Source: CAZMMV01 sp964567475
GTDB lineage: Bacteria; Bacillota; Clostridia; Tissierellales; Tissierellaceae
Direction: 5' to 3'
DNA: 27,757 nucleotides
Assembly: GCA_964567475.1 (NCBI GenBank)
Contig: CAZMMV010000013.1
Location: 1-27,757, forward strand
Under the pieces are notes generated by a model, which had not been told where the DNA came from, did not search any database, and worked only from the letters and a program-made list of their open reading frames with translations. Below, one piece after another: positions 22,940 to 27,757 of the stretch. A program made the position numbers and the translations under genes. Numbering within the stretch: position 1 is the stretch's first letter; each line of letters starts with the position of its first letter.

Positions 22940-24466
22940 ATGGAAAGAGTAGTTATCAATGGAAATGATTTAAGCTTAGAAGAATTTATCAAGGTTACTA
23001 GAGAAGGAGCAAGGGTAGTAATATCTAATGAAGCGATAAAAAGAGTAGAAAAATCAAGGAGTTTAGTAGACAAATGGGTAGAAGAGGATAAAGTAGTATA
23101 CGGTATCACTACTGGATTTGGTAAATTTAGTGATGTTGTAATTACTGGCCAAGAGACAAAAGTCTTGCAAAGAAATTTAATCATAAGCCATTCATGTGGA
23201 GTTGGTAATCCTTTAGATGAAGAAATAGTTAGGGGAGTATTACTTCTAAGAGCCAATGCTCTTGCCAAGGGATATTCTGGTATAAGATTATCCACTTTAA
23301 ATACATTAATTAATATGTTAAATGAAAAAGTTCATCCAATTATACCTGAAAAAGGTTCTTTAGGAGCTAGTGGAGATTTAGCTCCATTAGCCCATATGGT
23401 TTTGGTTATGATAGGAGAAGGGGAAGCTATATATATAGGTGAAAAAATGTCAGGTAAGGAAGCTATGGAAAAGGCTGGTATAGAAACTGTAGAATTAGTA
23501 TCAAAAGAAGGATTAGCTCTTATAAATGGAACACAGGTGATGACTTCTGTAGGTGCTCATACAATATATGATGCTATCATGCTTAGTAAAACAGCAGATA
23601 TTGCAGCGGCTTTAACCGTAGAAGCTCTTAATGGTATAACTGATGCTTTTGACCCTAGAGTACAAAAGGTGAGAGGTCACGAAGGACAAATAAATACAGG
23701 GGTTAATCTATTGAAGTTACTAGAAAATAGTAAAATGACTACTAGACAAGGAGAAGAAAGAGTTCAAGATGCATATTCTTTAAGATGTATAACTCAAGTG
23801 CAAGGTGCAAGTAAAGATGCTTTTAAATATATAAAAGAAAAAGTTGAAATAGAAATGAATGCAGCAACGGATAATCCTTTAATTTTTGCAGAAGAAGAAG
23901 AAGTAATATCTGGCGGTAATTTTCATGGTCAACCTATGGCATTAAGTTTTGATTTTTTAGGTATAGGATTATGTGAATTAGCTAATTTATCAGAAAGACG
24001 ACTTGAAAGATTAGTAAATCCAGCATTAAGTAATGGATTGCCAGCCTTCTTAGTAAAAAAAGGAGGGATTAATTCAGGATTTATGATAGTTCAGTACTCA
24101 GCAGCCTCTCTTGTTTCAGAAAATAAAATATTAGCCCACCCTGCTTCAGTAGACTCTATACCTTCTTCTGCAAATCAAGAAGATCATGTTTCTATGGGAA
24201 CTATAGCTGCAAGAAAAGCAAGGGAAATACTGGAGAATACTAGAAAAGTAATAGCTATGGAAATTTTAGCTGCATGTCAGGCTATTGATTTAAGGGCTAA
24301 TAAAGGATTAGGAAAAGGTACAAATATAGCTTATAATATAATTAGGGAAAATATGACTTTTATAGAACAAGATAGAATTATGAACATTGATATAAATAAA
24401 TGTGAAGAAATATTAAAATCTAATATATTGATAAAAGAAGTAGAAAATTTTTTGAAACTATATTAA
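22940..24466 (+). CDS. hutH: Histidine ammonia-lyase
   Basis: A 508-aa enzyme that removes ammonia from L-histidine to give trans-urocanate, the first step of histidine degradation. The A143-S144-G145 triad in GSLGASGDLAPLAH cyclises to the MIO electrophile. YGITTGFG (54-61) holds the catalytic Tyr. NATDNPLIF and the SSANQEDHVSMG segment are also conserved. The full length is normal for HutH. ATG follows GGGGGG/GGGGGAT-type purine-rich sequence at 22927-22934. It starts the hutHUI operon (13-nt and 21-nt gaps). No hut regulator is visible in the window. Confidence 0.97.
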   Translation: MERVVINGNDLSLEEFIKVTREGARVVISNEAIKRVEKSRSLVDKWVEEDKVVYGITTGFGKFSDVVITGQETKVLQRNLIISHSCGVGNPLDEEIVRGVLLLRANALAKGYSGIRLSTLNTLINMLNEKVHPIIPEKGSLGASGDLAPLAHMVLVMIGEGEAIYIGEKMSGKEAMEKAGIETVELVSKEGLALINGTQVMTSVGAHTIYDAIMLSKTADIAAALTVEALNGITDAFDPRVQKVRGHEGQINTGVNLLKLLENSKMTTRQGEERVQDAYSLRCITQVQGASKDAFKYIKEKVEIEMNAATDNPLIFAEEEEVISGGNFHGQPMALSFDFLGIGLCELANLSERRLERLVNPALSNGLPAFLVKKGGINSGFMIVQYSAASLVSENKILAHPASVDSIPSSANQEDHVSMGTIAARKAREILENTRKVIAMEILAACQAIDLRANKGLGKGTNIAYNIIRENMTFIEQDRIMNIDINKCEEILKSNILIKEVENFLKLY

Positions 24467-24479
24467 AGGAGGAAAATTC

Positions 24480-26477
24480 ATGGAAATTAAATTAATTAAG
24501 GAATTACCATCTATGCCTAAGTTTGAAAAGGGAATAAGGAGAGCTCCAAAAAGAGAATTAAATCTAAATAAAAGAGAAGTAGAAATAGCTCTTAAAAATG
24601 CTTTAAGATATATCCCTGAAGATTTACATGAAGAAATAGCAGCAGAATTTTTAGATGAATTATTAACTCGAGGTAGAATTTATGGTTATAGATTTAGACC
24701 AGAAGGGAATATAAAAGGAAAAGCTATAGAACAGTATAAGGGCAAATGTATAGAGGGTAAGGCTTTTCAAGTTATGATAGATAATAATTTAGATTTTGAT
24801 GTTGCTTTATATCCTTATGAATTAGTAACCTATGGAGAAACAGGACAGGTTTGTCAAAATTGGATGCAATATAGATTATTGAAAAGTTATTTAGAGGAAT
24901 TAACAGATGAACAAACTTTAGTTGTTTCTTCAGGTCATCCAGTAGGATTATTTAGATCAACTCCTAATAGTCCTAGAGTTATAATAACTAATGCTTTAAT
25001 GATAGGTGCCTTTGATGATCAAAAACATTGGATAAAGGCCCAAGCTATGGGTGTAGCAAACTATGGACAAATGACAGCAGGAGGTTGGATGTATATAGGA
25101 CCTCAAGGTATAGTTCATGGAACATATAATACTATTTTAAATGCTGGAAGAATGAAACTAGGAATTCCAGAAAAAGAAGATTTAAGGGGACATTTATTTG
25201 TAAGCTCTGGTTTAGGAGGCATGAGTGGAGCTCAAGGTAAGGCTAGCAAAATAGCTAATGGAGTTGGAATAATAGCTGAAGTGGATTATTCAAGAATAGA
25301 AACAAGATTAAAGCAGGGTTGGATAGATAAATCATTTAATGATTTAAAAGACTTATTCCAACAGGCTCAAGAATCTATGGAGAAAAAACAAGCTATTTCG
25401 CTTGCGTATAATGGCAATATAGTAGACTTACTAGAATATGCAGTAAATAATAATATTCATATAGAACTTTTATCAGATCAAACATCATGTCACGCACCTT
25501 ATGATGGAGGATATTGTCCACAAGGAATAAGCTTTGAAGAAAGAACTAGATTAATAGATGAAGATAAAGAAGGATTTATTAAACTGGTAAATAAATCTTT
25601 AGTCCATCATTATCAATTAATTAAAAAACTTGTAGATAAAGGAACATACTTTTTTGATTATGGAAATAGTTTTATGAAAGCAGTTTATGACGCTGGTGCT
25701 ACAGAAATAGCTAAAAATGGAGTAGATGAATCTGAAGGCTTTATATTTCCTTCTTATGTAGAGGATATAATGGGACCTATGTTATTTGACTATGGATATG
25801 GACCATTTAGATGGGTTTGTTTAAGTGGCAAGCATGAAGACTTGATATTAACAGATAAGGCTGCTATGGAATCAATCAATCCAGATAGAAGAGGACAAGA
25901 TAGGGATAATTATATTTGGATAAGAGATGCAGAAAAAAACAGTTTAGTAGTAGGAACCGAGGCTAGAATTCTATATCAAGATGCATTGGGAAGATTAAAA
26001 ATAGCTTTAAAATTTAATGAAATGGTAAGGAATAAAGAAGTTGGTCCTATAATGCTTGGAAGAGATCATCATGACACTGGAGGTACTGATTCTCCATTTA
26101 GAGAAACAGCTAACATAAAAGATGGAAGCAATATAATGGCTGATATGGCAACTCAATGTTTTGCAGGAAATGCAGCTAGAGGCATGAGTCTTATATCATT
26201 GCACAATGGTGGAGGAGTAGGTATAGGAAAATCTATCAATGGTGGATTTGGTATGGTGCTTGATGGAAGTGAAAGAGTAGATGACATTTTAAAAACTTCA
26301 ATACCATGGGATGTAATGGGTGGAGTTGCAAGAAGGGCTTGGGCTAGAAATGAAAATTCAATATCTACTTCTATTGAATACAATGAAAAGTTTAAAGATA
26401 CAGATCATATAACTATTCCACATATTGCAGAGGATAATTTAGTAAGAAATTTAGTGGAAGAAAAATTTAAAAAATAA
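24480..26477 (+). CDS. hutU: Urocanate hydratase, long form
   Basis: A 665-aa urocanase that adds water to urocanate using NAD as electrophilic cofactor, giving imidazolonepropionate. The NAD-binding GLGGMSGAQ is at 244-252. SSGHPVGLF, DQTSCHAPYDGGYCPQG, DYGNSFMKA, GPFRWVCLSGKHEDL and GRDHHDTGGTDSPF are family blocks. It is about 100 residues longer than the roughly 555-aa proteobacterial enzyme, mainly from an extra N-terminal region (to about residue 90), and resembles the eukaryote-like long form also found in Clostridia. ATG follows AAAGGAGG. Confidence 0.96.
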   Translation: MEIKLIKELPSMPKFEKGIRRAPKRELNLNKREVEIALKNALRYIPEDLHEEIAAEFLDELLTRGRIYGYRFRPEGNIKGKAIEQYKGKCIEGKAFQVMIDNNLDFDVALYPYELVTYGETGQVCQNWMQYRLLKSYLEELTDEQTLVVSSGHPVGLFRSTPNSPRVIITNALMIGAFDDQKHWIKAQAMGVANYGQMTAGGWMYIGPQGIVHGTYNTILNAGRMKLGIPEKEDLRGHLFVSSGLGGMSGAQGKASKIANGVGIIAEVDYSRIETRLKQGWIDKSFNDLKDLFQQAQESMEKKQAISLAYNGNIVDLLEYAVNNNIHIELLSDQTSCHAPYDGGYCPQGISFEERTRLIDEDKEGFIKLVNKSLVHHYQLIKKLVDKGTYFFDYGNSFMKAVYDAGATEIAKNGVDESEGFIFPSYVEDIMGPMLFDYGYGPFRWVCLSGKHEDLILTDKAAMESINPDRRGQDRDNYIWIRDAEKNSLVVGTEARILYQDALGRLKIALKFNEMVRNKEVGPIMLGRDHHDTGGTDSPFRETANIKDGSNIMADMATQCFAGNAARGMSLISLHNGGGVGIGKSINGGFGMVLDGSERVDDILKTSIPWDVMGGVARRAWARNENSISTSIEYNEKFKDTDHITIPHIAEDNLVRNLVEEKFKK

Positions 26478-26498
26478 TATAATGGAGCAGGTGATGAT

Positions 26499-27757
26499 AT
26501 GAAAGCTACATTAGTAATAGAAAATATAGACAATTTAATAACATTACAAGGAGAGAACAAAGCTAGAAAAGGTAAAGCTTTAAAAGATATAGGTCTTATA
26601 AAAGGTGGAATAGTAGCCTTGAATGGGGAGGATATAATATATGTAGGTAAAGGTAATCTTCCATCAGATATTAAAACTGATAAAGATACCTTAATCATAA
26701 ATGGACAAGGAAAAACTGTAACTCCAGGATTGATTGATTCTCATACTCATTTAGTTCATGGAGGATCAAGGGAAAATGAATTAGACATGAAATTAAAAGG
26801 AGTTCCATATCTAGATATATTAGCAGCCGGTGGGGGTATACATTCAACAGTAAAATCAACGCGAGAAGCTGAATTTGAAGAATTATATATAAAGGCAGAA
26901 AAAAGCTTAAATGCCATGTTAAGTTATGGAATAACTACAGTAGAAGCTAAAAGTGGTTATGGAATAGAAGACTTTGATACAGAGTTAAAACAGTTAGAAG
27001 TAGCTAAAAAACTAAATGAAGATCATCCAGTAGATATTATATCTACATTTATGGCTGCACATGCTATACCTGAAAAGTTTGAAGATAATCCAGATGATTT
27101 TGTAAATATAATAATAGATAATATGATTCCTGAAGTGAGTAAAAGAAACCTGGCTAAATTTTGTGATGTTTTTTGTGAGGAAGGCGTATTTTCCGTAGAC
27201 CAATCTAGGAAAATCTTATTAGCTGGAAGAGAGCATGGAATGGAGCCTAAACTTCATGCAGACGAAATAAAAGCTCTAGGAGGAGCGGAATTAGCTGCTG
27301 AGATTTCCTGTGTTTCTGCAGATCATCTTATAGCAGCATCAGATGAGGGTATAGAAAATATGGCTAAAAAAAATATAATAGCAAATTTATTGCCTGGAAC
27401 TAGTTTTAATTTGCAAACTGGTAAATTTGCCAGAGCAAGGAAAATGATAGATGCTGGAGTACCCATAGCTATATCTACAGATTATAATCCTGGAAGTTGT
27501 CCAACGGAAAACTTACAACTTGTAATGAGTTTTGGAGCATTAATTATGAAACTAACTCCAGAAGAAATAATAACAGCCGTAACTATAAATGGAGCTTGTT
27601 CTTTAAAGTTGGAAGAAAGAGTAGGAAGCTTAGAACTAGGTAAGCAAGGTGATATAGTAGTTTTTGATTGTCCTAACTTAGAATATATTTTATATCATTT
27701 TGGTATTAATCATACTGAAAAGGTTATTAAAAAAGGTAAAGTTGTATTTGATAAAAG
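26499..27757 (+). CDS. hutI: Imidazolonepropionase, 3' end cut by the window
   Basis: An open frame of 419 codons running off the right edge without a stop. It hydrolyses imidazolonepropionate to formiminoglutamate and belongs to the amidohydrolase superfamily. Metal ligands H82-T-H84 appear in DSHTHLVHGG, then YGITTVEAKSGYG, the HADEI segment, SADHL, and STDYNPGSCPTEN with the catalytic Asp. The usual length is about 415-425 aa, so only the last few residues are missing. ATG at 26499 follows GGAGCAGGTGATGAT, 21 nt after hutU. A later gene of the pathway (formiminoglutamate processing) is expected beyond the edge. Confidence 0.95.
   Translation, partial: MKATLVIENIDNLITLQGENKARKGKALKDIGLIKGGIVALNGEDIIYVGKGNLPSDIKTDKDTLIINGQGKTVTPGLIDSHTHLVHGGSRENELDMKLKGVPYLDILAAGGGIHSTVKSTREAEFEELYIKAEKSLNAMLSYGITTVEAKSGYGIEDFDTELKQLEVAKKLNEDHPVDIISTFMAAHAIPEKFEDNPDDFVNIIIDNMIPEVSKRNLAKFCDVFCEEGVFSVDQSRKILLAGREHGMEPKLHADEIKALGGAELAAEISCVSADHLIAASDEGIENMAKKNIIANLLPGTSFNLQTGKFARARKMIDAGVPIAISTDYNPGSCPTENLQLVMSFGALIMKLTPEEIITAVTINGACSLKLEERVGSLELGKQGDIVVFDCPNLEYILYHFGINHTEKVIKKGKVVFDK

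Noticed and set aside
22936..23295. Minus-strand ORF opposite the start of hutH
   Set aside because: Antisense to a highly conserved enzyme and lacking its own expression signals.
26405..26698. Minus-strand ORF over the hutU-hutI junction
   Set aside because: Both plus-strand genes are clearly coding here; the open frame is a by-product of their codon use.

Overview
The window looks like chromosomal DNA of an anaerobic, low-GC Gram-positive bacterium of the Clostridia/Tissierellia type. The evidence is strongly A+T-rich sequence and codon use, canonical AGGAGG ribosome binding sites, frequent TTG and GTG starts, lipobox lipoproteins, a Gram-positive cell-wall gene set, and a histidine-degradation (hut) cluster with a long-form urocanase. 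I see no insertion sequence, prophage, CRISPR array, tRNA or rRNA. Genus-level placement is an inference.

Layout. 1-8520 (+): a NagZ-like lipoprotein, an ABC exporter, a small conserved-looking protein, then a tight operon of membrane-anchored polysaccharide deacetylase, OmpR-type regulator, sensor kinase, large lipoprotein and small membrane protein. 8517-10429 (-): an operon read pspC-like gene, recX, GIY-YIG protein, glpP. The pspC-like gene has no ATG/GTG/TTG start and appears to use ATT. 10580-13659 (+): an FHA-domain protein, a SEDS (FtsW/RodA) protein and a class B penicillin-binding protein. 13715-14527 (-): NAD kinase. 14634-15533 (+): an RluA-type pseudouridine synthase. 15562-16613: two divergent genes of unknown function. 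16708-18462 (+): an FtsH-like membrane protease. 18515-18700 (+): an apparent 6S RNA gene with a near-consensus promoter and a terminator. 18760-19560 (-): a PHP-family histidinol phosphatase. 19921-21140 (+): a 61-aa helical protein, a YtxH protein and a DUF948 protein. 21306-22666 (+): a diacylglycerol/lipid kinase followed by a MarR regulator. 22940 to the right edge (+): hutH, hutU and hutI, the last cut by the window end.

How the parts work together. Much of the window concerns the cell envelope: muropeptide recycling (NagZ), glycan deacetylation with its own two-component system, a SEDS/bPBP synthase pair with an FHA adaptor, a membrane protease, PspC-like and YtxH/DUF948 stress proteins, and a lipid kinase. 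The hut genes convert histidine to urocanate, imidazolonepropionate and formiminoglutamate.

Most notable are: the SEDS protein carries Tyr where the catalytic Asp of the family is expected; the pspC-like gene has an ATT start; the 6S RNA is read here from its promoter, closing stem and terminator; long perfect palindromes span the stop codons of nagZ and the RluA gene; and two palindromes 20 bp apart lie just upstream of the lipid kinase/MarR pair.
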